A DNA stretch of 64,000 bases from Kudoa neothunni (Eukaryota; Cnidaria), in the NCBI GenBank assembly GCA_964304625.1, contig OZ199839.1:2418001-2482000 (forward strand), in the 5' to 3' direction. The first letter of the stretch is position 1. Each line of letters starts with the position of its first letter. This document shows, piece after piece, positions 11,610 to 23,502 of the stretch. The notes below the pieces were generated by a model, which was not told where the DNA came from, made no database searches, and saw only the letters and a program-made list of their open reading frames with translations. The position numbers and the translations under genes were made by a program.

Positions 11610-12059
11610 GATCAAGTTGCAAGTCACTTGCGTTTTACAGTATTAGTGGTAGTGGGTGTAGAATAAAACATGAAAAAATTATTGCTACCACATCCATATT
11701 CATCGTTTTTTAATTCAACCGAAGAAAGTTTTGCTCAACTTGAATCCGTAGTAAAAAGTAGACAGCCAAAAAAATGTGAAGACTTGATTGAATGTATCGA
11801 GAAGGCCCCAAATAAGATTTCATTGACATATTTCCAAAATTATTTAAAACATCCTGAATCTAGTTTAACTTTACTTCCATTCTTCAAAAGAAAAAATTAA
11901 CATCAGAATTATTTTGGAGCATACAGGTGGTTAATAATTTTTTTTTGTATCGATTCGAGAAAACTTTTAATTTCGCGAGAAATTTTCATGTTTTACTGAA
12001 CATTACTGCAGCTTAATCGAGTACAATTACAATATAAGCCAGCAACTTGCAACTTGATC
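11610..12059 (+). mobile_element. IS630/Tc1-type transposase C-terminus between 15-bp inverted repeats
   Basis: A 76-codon frame (11670-11900) reads LLPHPYSSFFNSTEESFAQL, then LIECIEKAPNKISLTYFQNY. This is the C-terminal end of a DDE_3 (IS630/Tc1) transposase, where the family has PPYSPxLNPIE including the last catalytic Glu. The rest of the catalytic domain is absent. The frame lies between GATCAAGTTGCAAGT (11610-11624) and its exact complement ACTTGCAACTTGATC (12045-12059). This is therefore an internally deleted element of about 450 bp. Confidence 0.65.
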
Positions 12060-12099
12060 AAGAAATACTGTATATAATCGCCAGTCTGAGCATAAAGTC

Positions 12100-13490
12100 A
12101 TGAACCAAGAAATTAGTACTGATTATACTATTACTAAAACGAACAAAAATAATGACAGACTTTTTTATAATAGGTTTTTTTATAATAAAGATTATAAAAA
12201 AACGTTTGTCAATATTGGAGGTGTCAAAAACGGGGATGTAAAGGTAGACTAAGAACATTTCCGGCAGAACAGATAGAGAGGTTGTATACGTTAGGTTTTC
12301 ATAAGCACTTAGTATCGGAGGAAGAAAAAAACAAGCAATTTTACGACGATAAAATCGAGAATATCGCAGAAAGCATCGTATTATATCTAACCAATAAAGT
12401 TTGTGATATTGCAACTGATCAAGATGTCAAAAAATTGCCGAATATTCCCCCAAAAAAGTCCGTTAATCAAGTGATTCGAGACATAAGAAAACGAAAGAGC
12501 ATCGATGTAAACCCTGAAACAAATCCAAATCTATGCGGATCGGTAATGACTTTAGGGAATAAAAAATTTTGTATATACGATTCTGAATCCGAGGGTAATA
12601 ATAGAATTATTATTTTTTTCAACAGGAGAAAATCTTTCGCACTTAAAACATTCAAAATTTTGGATTTACGATAGAACATTTAAGGTTGTTCCAAGAACGT
12701 TTTCCCAAATGTTTACTATTCATGGCCACGTTTTGAACAAAATATTACCGCTGGTGTTTATATTAAGGTTAGATAAGATGGAGAAAAGCTATAACCGTGT
12801 TATTCAAATTATAAGGGATAAAGGAAACCAGGAACTTCCCCAAAACGCTATCATAGATTCTGAGGTGGCTGCGTATAATGCATTAAAAAAACAAACAAAC
12901 ATAATATGTTCTTCTGCTAGTCGCACCTTGGTCAGTGCGTTAGTGGAAAACTGCAGAAATTGTGTCTATCAAAGTGGTATCAGGAAAATAACGAATTAAT
13001 ACTCTTTGTCAAGTGTATTATTTCGGTAGCATTTGTACCAAAAGATTGCGTAAAAATAGAATTTGAAAAATTGCTTTTTCAAGCCGAGAAAATTGACATA
13101 AAGAATTTAAATTAATTCCTGAGTTATTTTGAGAAGAACTTTATTAGTAGTAACAAATACCCTGTTGAATCATGGAATGCTCGTTCTCGAACCCTTAATG
13201 GAATTCCTCTAATCTCCAATAGTGCAGAAAGTTTCCATAGACCTTTCTATACTAGGTACGATCAACCTCATTCAGGTCTATTGACTTTTATTAAAAATTT
13301 ACAAGAGAGACGAAGCTCGGTTGAAAAAAAAGCCATGTTTTATTTGTGTGCTCCTAATAACGATCCTCGGAGCAAAGATGTTAAATTAAAAACGGATAAT
13401 CTGAAAGCTTTATGTGAGCGTTACCATCGGTATTATGATACAGTCTTTGTTCAAATCATTTCGAAAGAATATGACTGGTATATAGAATAA
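12100..13490 (+). mobile_element. FLYWCH-MULE (Mutator-like) transposon, decayed
   Basis: In order on the plus strand: a FLYWCH zinc finger piece at about 12205-12255 (YWRCQKRGCKGRLRT), a spacer with LPNIPPKKSVNQVIRDIRKR (12282-12674), the MULE DDE domain start (WIYDRTFKVVPRTFSQMFTI at about 12660-12720), the segment holding the second catalytic Asp (AIIDSEVAAYNALKK, 12709-12999), and the C-terminal part with YPVESWNARSRTLNGIPLIS and SAESFH (about 13150-13240), then LTFIKNLQERRS (13281-13490). These pieces lie in several frames, so at least four frame breaks separate them. Domain order is that of metazoan MULE elements that carry a FLYWCH finger. No terminal repeats were recognised. Confidence 0.8.
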
Positions 13491-13531
13491 CCAGAATTTT
13501 CACTACTTGCGTTTCGCTTCACAACACAATG

Positions 13532-13774
13532 ACTTATGGGTCGTGCGTAATCAAAAGGGATGGCAAAATCACTGCGTACGGACAATAACCACGCGACACG
13601 TAACTTTGCGCATGCGAAAACAAACAAAAATTAGGTTATATTTTGACCAATTAGTATCTTTCTTTAATTTAATATTTGTAGTAAGTTTTAATGCAAAATG
13701 ATTTATAATTTAAAGATACGCCAGAAATGTGTTGTGTGAAATTTTAAAGCTTATTATGAAACCATAAACCAACC
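13532..13774 (-). mobile_element. truncated copy C of the ACTTATGGG MITE family
   Basis: Starts ACTTATGGGTCGTGCGTAA at 13532 and matches, in reverse orientation, the right-hand 240 bases of copies A and B (shared landmarks include GCGCATGC, GTTATATTTTG and CATAAACCAA). It stops next to the TA at 13779-13780 where copy A begins, so its remainder is missing. Confidence 0.65.
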
Positions 13775-13780
13775 ACGGTA

Positions 13781-16257
13781 ACTTATGGGCCGTGCGCAAT
13801 TATGCCCCGAGTGTAATGATTTTTTTCATAAAAAAGAAAATTACGGCTTGTGCCTCAACAGCTGGTAAAACAATTCCAACTCTAGCCCAAAGTTGAAACT
13901 ATAAAATACAGTTGAGATTCGATAATGCGTAATTTTTGGACCCAAGAAAAATTACGCATTATCGAGACACGCGAACGCGCCTACAAAAACATACTTTATT
14001 TAAACTTGTTTTACAAGTTTATCTTAGCTCTAATCAATGTTATTCAATTATTTCATATATAAGAAAATTATTTTAAATCAAAAACAATAAAAATGAAATA
14101 ATTTTAAATTGATGCCATTTTTGAGATGATAATTTAAATATTCGATTCATTATTGGATGGAGAACAAAGATTAAAGATATAGCTTCTTGAACAAATGCCT
14201 TTCTTAATATACGTACTGCCTGTCTAATATCTAATATCTTTGTTGGAAACTTTTTTTGTACATCGTCAGGTTCGATTTCACTTTGAATTGGGTTTTTGTG
14301 GTTGATGCGATTTGTAATTTTCGTCCTCACATTTAGGAACGATACCATCATCAAAGCTAACATTCCTTGTTTTTTTATCAATTATAAACGTTAAAAGTTT
14401 GGTTTTAATTTATAATTTGGTCCTTTTTACAACTGTTAGCATCTCTTTCGATCTCCCCCATCCTATCACCTTAGATTAGATATAATTTGAAATGTTCACA
14501 ATAATTTCCGGTGTGATGCAGTTCGAGTTTTTTGGAGTCGAAATTGCATCAAGTAAAGTGTATTTAGAATTTGATGAATCATCTCATAATATCATATGAT
14601 TACACATTAGTGTTTTATCTAAGTTTAAGACAATGAAATCACTCCTAGATGGATTTGTTGGAAAATAACTGTTGTATTTTTAGTTTAAAAAATCTTTATA
14701 TCGCTAAAACAAACGATTTTTTTGATGTTTTGAGCATTGGCTCAGCTAGATTAGCATTTTTATGTTCTTTGCCATCATTTTGGAATTTAATTTGTTCATT
14801 GCCTAAAAATATAGCAAAAATCATCGAGGAATATTTTGGAGCTCAACACGCATAGGGTATGTTTTGACCTCCTTCCAACACCTAGGATTTTAGTAGTTTT
14901 CAATTATTAATAATGGCAACTTTTCTCCACATAAAGAGTGTGATACCGAAATCGTTATGTTTTTTTGATAACTTTTATCCTTATGTCACTTTCCTTCCTT
15001 TATTACGTAACTGCTCATAAAACATAGAGGTATCATCAATGTTTATTACATCTCTTGGGTTATAGGTGTTTATCAAATTTTTATTTTGATAGATCCACGA
15101 ATTAATAGACGAAAGAATACTGCTCGCAGTTTTACCATTAAAGTGTTTAAAAATGATTCCAAATCTTTTTTAAACATCGTTACACATCCTTTACTTTCTT
15201 TATAAATTTAAACTCTATTCTTTCTTGCAATGATAATAAACATTTTAAGAATAAGTCTCCAGAAATAATGTGATCCTTTGTGAGATTTTTGATAAACATC
15301 TTCATCTGTGCTGATGATCTTTTATTTAAATGCATTTTCCTATTTCCTGCAATGTCTAAATTTTTGAGCTTTATTTCACGGTAAAGAATCCTGTCAAACA
15401 TGGAATGTCCTCGAATATATATATTCAGATATAACAAAAATAACCATACCATTAAGTATAAGTTTTTCAACCGCCATTTTTATGGCACCATTTATTGTTT
15501 TTAATGAAATTAAATACCGTATTACTCTAATTTTCTCGAAAATATCACACTGTTTCCTTCATCTATTGAAGATAAAATTATGCAATATCGAGTCATTGAT
15601 TTTTTCGTTACACAATACTAAGTCAGGGACACGTAGAAAAAATATTTTTTATGTTTATTGTGAATTACTAATTTATTAAATGAAATAATAATAATAATTA
15701 TTTAAAATTAATTTCCTATGTAATTATTTTCATAACGAAAATCTTAAATTACGCGATACCAAATCACTCAATATCCAATCTCGACTATATTATCAGAAGT
15801 AGAGAATAAATCAAACGCTAGATTTGAAACAATGAAGATCTTTGATGTAGAAATAAGATTTTCCTTGAATATTATTATAACCAAACAGACTGTTTGTTTT
15901 AACATTATGAAGATTTTTCTATTTAAAAGCAGTAAACTCTCAACGGAAGAAAAAATGGATCGAACTGATGAGAGAAAATTCTCAATATATTTTTATCAGC
16001 AAGGCTAATGAATTCCTTATGATACCTCCAAATCAATACCTATGTCTAATAGTTGGTTTATGACTGTATAAAAAGATTAAACATTTCGTATAACACATTC
16101 TTACTGGATTTTTAAATTTTAAATCTCGCCCCATTACAAATAATTAAAATATTAAACTAAATAAGTATGTTAGTTGGACAAAATATAACCCAATTTTTAA
16201 ATTTTTGTTTGATTTCGTGTCGTGCATAATCAAAATCATTACGCACGACCCATAAGT
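13781..16257. mobile_element. copy A of the ACTTATGGG MITE family, carrying a Tigger insertion
   Basis: The left end is ACTTATGGGCCGTGCGCAAT (13781) and the right end is its near complement ATTACGCACGACCCATAAGT (ending 16257), each flanked by TA. Removing the Tigger element at 13909-15787 leaves about 600 bases that align along their length with copy B (25236-25937): shared stretches include GGCTTGTGCCTCAACAG/GGCTTGCGTGTCAACAG on the left, and GATTTGAAACAAT, ATGAATATTATTATAA-like sequence and ATAAAAAGATTAAACATTTCG on the right. No protein is encoded by the outer element itself. Confidence 0.8.
13909..15787 (-). mobile_element. Tigger/pogo transposon nested in copy A
   Basis: Ends: CAGTTGAGATTCGATA at 13909 and the near complement TATCCAATCTCGACTA ending 15787, with TA on both sides (13907-13908, 15788-15789). 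On the minus strand the broken transposase can be followed: NPRDVINIDDTSMFYEQL (first catalytic Asp region, about 15050), SHSLCGEKLPLLIIENY, NPRCWKEVKT (about 14870-14960), and the C-terminal helix KKFPTKILDIRQAVRILRKA at 14381-14073. That order is typical of CENP-B/Tigger transposases. Many frame breaks are present. A 56-base palindrome sits just inside the left end (13917-13972). Confidence 0.82.
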
Positions 16258-16559
16258 TATTGTATGTTTTTTGTGTTTAATTCGTATTCTGTTGTATAAT
16301 AATTCACCTTCTTTAGTTCTATCTTCTAATAAATATAAAAATTAATAAAAATTGCGATCTTATGCAAAAAAACTATTTCGATTACCGATTTTTACGCCCA
16401 AAATCGGAAAACCTTAGCATGCGGTTAATGGCAATCTTCCTATTTAATTCATAACACTAGATAAACGAAAAGAAGTTTATATGTATAGATATTAAATATA
16501 CATATTATTTTAAACCAATTACGGTTGATTTCCATTAAAAAAACATCAACCAAAACAGG

Positions 16560-16803
16560 TCTCCGAATGCTGAAAATAACCTTTTAGATTATATTCAATC
16601 GCCTTGTTTGAAGCGTATCTACTATCTCCTCTAATAATCCTTTTGGGTGAATTATTAACCTTATATTTTTTAATAAAACCACTTAATGTTGACCCTGGAA
16701 TCCCTCAATCCTCGGAAACTTCTTTCTGGTCTTTTCTTTTGTCAGTGACAAGATGACAAGCAAGTGCCCTTGTATCTTCAGGATTATTCAATTTTCTTGG
16801 CAT
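16560..16803 (-). mobile_element. psq/CENP-B-like helix-turn-helix remnant
   Basis: From an ATG at 16803 the minus strand reads MPRKLNNPEDTRALACH, then QKEVSED, a stop, and GIPGSTLSGFIKKYKVNN. The GIPxSTL pattern is the recognition helix of pipsqueak-type domains found at the N-terminus of pogo/Tigger transposases. No catalytic domain follows. It lies outside copy A, so it is a different fragment from the nested Tigger. It could also be a host-derived domain, but the in-frame stop argues for a remnant. Confidence 0.45.
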
Positions 16804-16806
16804 CTT

Positions 16807-17568
16807 GGATGTCGTTTAATTTAGATTTAGTTTCAATTTCATTTTCATTTTCAACGGATCTAATTTCAAAATTGAAAAATCTAGTTAAAATTACCGCGAA
16901 TCCTTTTTTGATTCCAATGAATACGGATTTTGAAGCAAAAACCGATACTATAACGGCATTACTCAATTCATAATTTTTACATTAAGAAATTTAAATATAT
17001 ATATTTCCATCAAATCATTTAATTTTTTATAATATTATGCTTCATTGCCTATATTTGGTTAGATTTTTCAATAATTTCCAAAAACAATTATTACTGGGAA
17101 AGATTACATCGTGGTTAATATTTTATTTTATTATCAAACTTAATCGTTTCTCAGTGCGTAAAAATGTTCATTATATATTTTGAAAGATAGTTAAATTAAT
17201 AAATTAAATATACATTTAAATAATTATAATAAAAAATTTAAACAAAAATATTTCTAGTAGGTTTGGATTATGTATTAAAACAAAATAAAGTCTGTGCAAA
17301 CTCCATCTAACAAATCGGGGTTCCATAAGTAAAAAAAATTAAGATCGACAGATTCAAAACCTTACCGAGAATGAGAATATTGGAAAAATACATAGAGAAA
17401 TAGCTATATTGTCTTGGTGTTAATTTTAGTGCACAATAGACGCTTAAATCGTCTATTATACGTCAGAACTTTCCTCGGAAAATTTTATTATTAATTTCAA
17501 AATATACTCAAATAAGGAGTGAGAAATTAATAGGGTGGATCTATCTGCGCGCACGCGCTGATAAATAT
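16807..17568. other. no gene seen
   Basis: AT-rich stretch before TIM22. The last part must hold the TIM22 promoter and leader, but no motif stands out. Confidence 0.5.
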
Positions 17569-18258
17569 ATGGATGACGAACAGTTGAAACGATTAAACCA
17601 ACAAGCCAATACATGTATATTGGCGTTTTTTGAACGAAGAAAAAACAACCCAACTATAGTGGTTCCTCCTTCTATGCTACCAGTGTCTCCACCTGTACGT
17701 GAAAACCAATTCAGATATAAAATGGACAACAGCTGTCTAGTTAAATCAACCACATCGGGTGTTATTGGTTATGCAATGGGTGGATTGTTCGGTGTGTTTA
17801 TGTCGAGTATGAGGGCGGATTCATCTATGCATGTGTCCGCCGACTCTTCGCCATATTCCCTAAAGGCCATGTACAAAGAATTTAAAATGAATGCTAAAAG
17901 CACCGCCAAAAATTTTGGGCAATTTAGTTTTGTGTTGGTTGGTACTGAATGTATGATTGAGAAGGTGATTAGAGGGATGGTGGGTGTGTTTGTGTTTTTA
18001 TTGGTTTTTTAAGTATCGCGGAAAACATGACATCACCAACGAGATATTGGCTGGTATATTGGTTGGTGCAGTGGGTGGATTACGTGGTATATTAATCTGG
18101 ATTTTTTGGGTGGTCGACAGTTGAGTGTTGACCCCATGTGTGATTCATTGATCAAGTCTTGATTGTTATTTTTAGCAAGTCCGAAGTTGGCTATGTTTGG
18201 CGGTTTGTCATTGGGTCTGTTTACCGGAGTTATTGGCATGTTTTTGGCCGGACATTAA
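17569..18258 (+). CDS. TIMM22: mitochondrial import inner membrane translocase subunit Tim22
   Basis: Tim22 is the channel subunit of the carrier translocase that inserts multi-pass proteins into the mitochondrial inner membrane. Three exons: 17569-17964, 18014-18086 and 18176-18258, with introns of 49 and 89 nt and phases 0 and 1, giving 183 aa, close to the usual length of about 190. The Tim17/Tim22 core is visible: glycine-rich helix GVIGYAMGGLFGVFMSS, then AKNFGQFSFVLVGTECMIEK joined by splicing to YRGKHD, then ILAGILVGAVGGLR and FGGLSLGLFTGVIGMFLAGH. The TEC-IE-YRGK stretch is diagnostic of Tim22 rather than Tim17 or Tim23. The ATG at 17569 is the first in frame after a stop-rich leader. 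SCYL2 starts only 165 bases downstream on the same strand. Confidence 0.93.
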
Positions 18259-18422
18259 TTTTTATGTTTTATACCCCCCATAAACAATACTATTGTTTTT
18301 GTAATCTACTTAATTTACTGAACTAATGTATTCTGCGCAAACGCATTCCTATTACTAGCTAGTGATTTAACCGATTTTTCGATTTGAATAAGTTTTTCAT
18401 TGGAGTGTTTGATCCTGCCAAA

Positions 18423-18880
18423 ATGAAAATAGTTAGTGCTATTAAATGGGCGATAAAGGGTGACGCAATCTCATCATTGTACACCCAACAGCATCAGATA
18501 GGAGATTACGGTGTGAATAAACTATGGAAAATATATCAAGGTGTAACCATCTCCAATGGCCAAGTAATGATAAACAGATAAAAATTTTAGTTGGTTTGTA
18601 ACTGCTCAATTATTTTAGAAAGTTGGTATTTTTGTTCTGCAGAAATCCTCACTAAAAATATATCCCAAAGAAAGTCGTGAATATTACCTTTCATTAATGG
18701 CTAAGAGTGTGGATATGTTGAATACTCAAATTCATAACACAATGCTCAAAATAATAACACCTTTTACCGAGACGAAGTATTTTTGATTAGTATATTTTCT
18801 ATTTAAATCATAAGTCCTTAAATTATCATTTAAATAAAAAAAACGCAATACGAATTCAATTTATTAACAGACTATATAAA

Positions 18881-18911
<31 letters not shown>

Positions 18912-21900
18912 GTGTGTAGTGAAAATAGGTAATATATTTGTTTTTCGCAACTCTTGTAGACATTAAATTATATTATCAAAAATGAATTAATTGTTATTAA
19001 ATATTTATTTAATAGGAATTCCCTTAAAAAAATTAAGCTAAAATCGTACATAATTAAAACTAATAATCCAAGCATATAAAAACAATTTTCAAATTTGCAA
19101 TATCGGCGAATAATGACAGTTTCATTGATCATTTGAAAGAGGTGGTATTGCGCAATATTAATGTATATCATTTCATATTTAAAGTCGGATATTCCTAGCG
19201 TTTTATAAAAATAACGCTCTCGGTATTTCATAATTTTAAGCTTAAATGAAGAAACGCACAATGTATTTATTCTAATAAATAATTTAAGTTAACCGAAATA
19301 TTGATATTCTACAGCAACGGTACCACTATTTGGGCCGCCATGCAATTTTTAATTCTGTTCTATTGTTTGATATTCGATTTCTTTCTCTTTAAAATTTAAA
19401 TTTAAAACTTTTTTGTTACTAGCCAATCGACAATGATTGATTTTATTTATTATGCTATTTAAATTGTCTAGGAGGTTATTAATAAATGCCTCTTAGATTA
19501 TTCTCATAATTTACATGCTTCCTCCTAGTATAAAGACCGATTGGCATTATTGAGCTAATTTTTAGTATATGAAGTATTAAACTGTTCAAAGTGTGGATAC
19601 TCCAAACTATATAACAAAATGTCTTTAAAAATATTATTAATTATATTGGATAATTAGTAATATTTAAATTTTTAAAGGTAAAGTACTCATAAAAAATATT
19701 TTGAGATTTGATTGTCATTTATATTAATTTAAACATTTTTTTATTAAATTAACCAATTAACAATCGAATAACGACAAAATATTAATACAATGATATCACT
19801 TCAGTTTCTTGATAAAACAATCTCATTAGTTTCAATTTAAAAATTAACCACATGATCAGTTATAATTTATGATGTATCGAGGTTTGATACAAAAATATTG
19901 AATAACGTGTTGTTTTGTTGATTGAAATAATATGTATTTGTTAGGGATAGTTACTGTTTTGTTAGCGAGCCTGTGATTGGTACACTGGAGAGTTTGATCC
20001 GATCGAATAAATTAAAACAGACAGTTGTTGAAGATAAACTAAAATATGGCATTTATTCGTTGGCCAAAGGTCTCCATCATTTAAACAGATCTAATATATT
20101 TTCTTCAGTGTTTGACTCCTTGTGAAATTCTTGTGACTCCTGAAATACGTTGGAAAATTGGTGGAGCTTTGTTCGCTACCAACGCAACCAATACAGCGCT
20201 TAATGTCGCCAAATATAATAGCGAATGTTCTGCAATTATAAAAATACCTTTTGGTTATGTGTCGCCTGAAAATCTCGCTAAGGACGGAATCGCTAGTGGT
20301 GCGGGGGACGTTTTTTGGTTAGGATCAATTTTAGTCACTATATTCAATGCTTACTATCCTAACGGTTGTACAAACTCTTTGGTTACTACTGACTTTAAAG
20401 AATTTGAGTCTAATTTGAATCAAGTATTTCTTTTTAAACTAAGATATAAAATATGATTTGATTAAATCTCTCAAATGTTTGTTTTATTTTAGTTTAATTT
20501 TTCAAATCCTCCCTGCCTCAATGTTATACCTTCTGAAATTTACTCGTTGGTGAAAAAATGTATATCTGGTGACAAATACGGTAGAGCTGATTTGGACGAT
20601 GTATTAAATGTAATTTACCGCCAAAATAAAAACATTTATTTATTATTTCCATTCCGAAGAATGAATACCTCCATAATATCAATGTCGTTACAATGATTTC
20701 GGTGGATGTTATGCCCGCAATGACAGTAGGTGAACGTAAAAAGTTTCTGTTGTCACTTCAAAATACTTTGACTTCAATTTCAGTCGTAAGTTTTATTTAT
20801 TATTATTTTTGATTTGTTATTCACTGTTGTTACACGAATTTTTGTATGGATCAATGTTTTGAGGATAATAAACTTTTAAATTTAGGACACTATGGCCACA
20901 TCAATAATCCCCATGCTATTGGAGTATATGTATGAAGACGAGATGACAGTTATCAGTCTTAAAAATCTGATAACGCTAATTCAGCATAACGACTTTAAAG
21001 TGTATCCAGGGCTGAATTATACAAGGTTGAAATATTTGGTGGATTCTCCTGATTTCGAGGTAGTACATTTTGAAGTTTACCCGAAAAAAAACAAATCAAA
21101 TTCTGATTAATTTACTCATCACTTCTACCAATTTTAAATATCTAAATTTAGGTGATAGCGCTAATAATAGAAAATTTCGGCGAACTTAGAAAACATCCTG
21201 AAACAATGCTAGCCAACAACTACGCTAAGTTGATTTGCAAAGGGCTCGAATCCAACCATATTCAATGTCAAGTATGTCTTTGGCTATTTTCAACTACTCT
21301 AATTCAACAAAATAACAAATTATATTTAGAAATTAGCTATCGATTCATTGATGGCCAAATTAGAAAACGAAGGTGTCAGCTTTGTGCCTACTTACACCGA
21401 TATTATTCCAAGCGTCGGTCGTCTTCTTTCCAATAACAATGTTCCTGCTTATGTATTTTCTTGTGTTTAATTTTTTTTCTCACCGCCACCAAGATCCATA
21501 TTAACGCTTTTATAAGTCTCACAAACTTGGTCAGTATGATCGATTATAGAAAAGTAGAAAATCTGATATTTCCAATTCTATTTGTCGTGACCAACACGGA
21601 CGTGGCTTTTCTAATGGCCTGTCTTGGTATGTTGATTCATAGTTGTTTTTTGAGATGTGATGTTCCACCACATTTCCAGGGCTGATGCAAGCAATCTACA
21701 AGAATCATGGGAAGAAATTAGATTCCACAATACTGCTCAGTCAATTGATTCCAATTTTACAAAAAATGGCTTTGCACCCAAATTTTAACCAGAAACAAGT
21801 AACATTGAAATATTTTATTTTTGCATAAAAATCATCTTTTTTTAAGCTGAATGCTTTTAAAAGCACAATATTTTCGTTGTTAGATGCGGCTTTTTGTGAG

Positions 21901-23502
21901 CTGACTCTTCTTCGACCAACTGGGTAATGTTTATGTTGAGTTTATTATTGGAAACAAAATTTTAGACCGGAAAATACCTCTAATACTCCTGGAAACGAAA
22001 ACTGTATCAATGACTTTATTTCTTTATTTCAAACGTTTTAGTATCGAGGGCCAGCTCATTGCAGCGAAATGCTTCGAATGATAACTGCCTGAAAGCGCCA
22101 AAAAGACCTTCTTTCAGACCTAAAATTACAGATAATCCCACTCAGTCTGTTTTTAGTACTCCACCGCCTATTGCTTCAGATCCATTCGCAACCATCTCTC
22201 CTGTGTCCACCAAACCAGAAACATCTTTCATAACACAAGTGGTTTGTTTGTATTCTCTTTTATACATTGTCATAATTAATTAGAATGCCACGGGAAATTC
22301 AAATGCCCCTAAACAGTATCTTTATTGAACTAATTTAAGTAATATAACGGGTTTGTTTTTAAATATAGGTTGGGAACGTACACTCCGCAAAGGCCTCAAG
22401 AAAATATTTCTACAACTTTTGATCCTTTTGGAATGTAATTTCATTTTCATAAATTTTAGTTGTATTTCAAATATTTTTAAGGTCGAAGAATCAATCACCA
22501 CATCCCAATCTAAATCAAACCACAGGGACTCCAAATAAACCAACTAAAATGGACACCCCGGTTCCTACATACAACAATCCATTCAAATTCTCTGAACCAT
22601 CTCCAACAAACCAACCAAATAAAACAATTCAAAATTTTGGAGGGCTGAACAGTCAAACTGGAAAAAGTTTTCCAAATCCTGATGTTCTACAAAGTCAAAC
22701 AAATCAAAATAAGGGATTCTTCGGTAATCGCCCTTCTCAGCAGGACTTCCATAATTACGACGTCCCCAAAAGCCAAACCAACTCCACTACAGGATTCGCA
22801 AACAGTCAACCTAGCCAAACCAACTCCACTACTGGATTCGTGAATAATCAACCTACTCAAAATTTCCCCAATTATAATACCCCCAAAAGTCAAACCAACT
22901 CCACTACTGGATTTGCAAACAGTCAACCTAGCCAAAATTTCCCTAATTATGACATCCCAAAAGCCAAACCAACTCCACCACTGGATTCGTGAATAGTCAA
23001 CCTACTCAAAATTTCCCCAATTATAATATCCCCAAAAGTCAAACCAACTCCACTATTGGATTCGTGAATAATCAACCTAGCCAAACCAGCTCCACTACCG
23101 GATTCGTGAATAGTCAACCGAGTCAAAATTTCCCTAATTATGACATCCCCAAAAGTCAAACCAACTCCACTACAGGATTCGCAAACAGGTCAACCTAGCC
23201 AAACCAACTCCACTACTGGATTCGTGAATAATCAACCTACTCAAAATTTCCCCAATTATAATATCCCCAATAGTCAAACCAACTCTACAACTGGATTCAC
23301 AAAAAACCAAGCTAGCCAAAATTTTCCAGTTTACGACATCCCCAAAAGTCAAACAAATCCAAACCAGGGATTTTTCGGCGCGGGGACCAATCAAAGCCAA
23401 CCCAATTATGATGTATTCGTAGGTCCAACAAATAAAAACTATGCTGCAATGGGAAATAATCTAATCAAAATATTCAAAATAATCAACCCCGTGACGCGTT
23501 AA
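18423..23502 (+). CDS. SCYL2: SCY1-like pseudokinase 2 (SCYL2/CVAK104)
   Basis: SCYL2 is a catalytically inactive kinase of clathrin-coated vesicles that binds clathrin and AP2. About 18 exons can be chained by GT-AG phase matching: 18423-18563 (DYGVNKLWKIYQGV), 18619-18776 (KVGIFVLQKSS), then after a 1.17-kb intron 19945-20423 (DSYCFVSEPVIGTLESLI; LTPCEILVTPEIRWKIGGAL), 20493-20609, 20660-20785, 20886-21059, 21152-21271, 21330-21452, 21494-21626, 21680-21798, 21847-21923, 21966-22003, 22042-22238 and small exons up to 22500, ending in a long last exon. The glycine loop and catalytic residues are degenerate, as expected for SCYL2. The middle is HEAT-like (LMACLGLMQAIYKNHGKKL). An NPF motif (about 22573) suits EH-domain/endocytic binding. 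Oddities: no clean in-frame junction at about 20105 (a one-base shift is needed to align with the family), and two opposite one-base shifts inside the C-terminal repeats. The exact C-terminus is uncertain. Confidence 0.85.
18881..18917. repeat. TG/TA microsatellite in the SCYL2 intron
   Basis: Five TG units are followed by about ten TA units and then three more TG units, inside the 1.17-kb intron. Confidence 0.9.
22740..23340 (+). repeat. tandem repeat array coding the SCYL2 tail
   Basis: The DNA repeats units coding for QTNSTTGFVNNQPSQ and NFPNYDIPKS in alternating combinations, at least eight times. Units differ by only a few bases, so the array is young or homogenised. The encoded tail is rich in Asn, Gln, Ser, Pro and Thr and is surely disordered. 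Relative to the other units one copy near 22955 lacks a C (CCC for CCCC) and one near 23188 has an extra G; together they restore the frame. Confidence 0.85.

Noticed and set aside
17456-17753. Minus-strand frames overlapping TIM22
   Set aside because: Antisense images of TIM22 exon 1, which has clear family motifs.
22687-23400. Three minus-strand frames rich in Gly, Leu and Ser opposite the SCYL2 tail
   Set aside because: They are antisense images of the tandem repeat and match no family.
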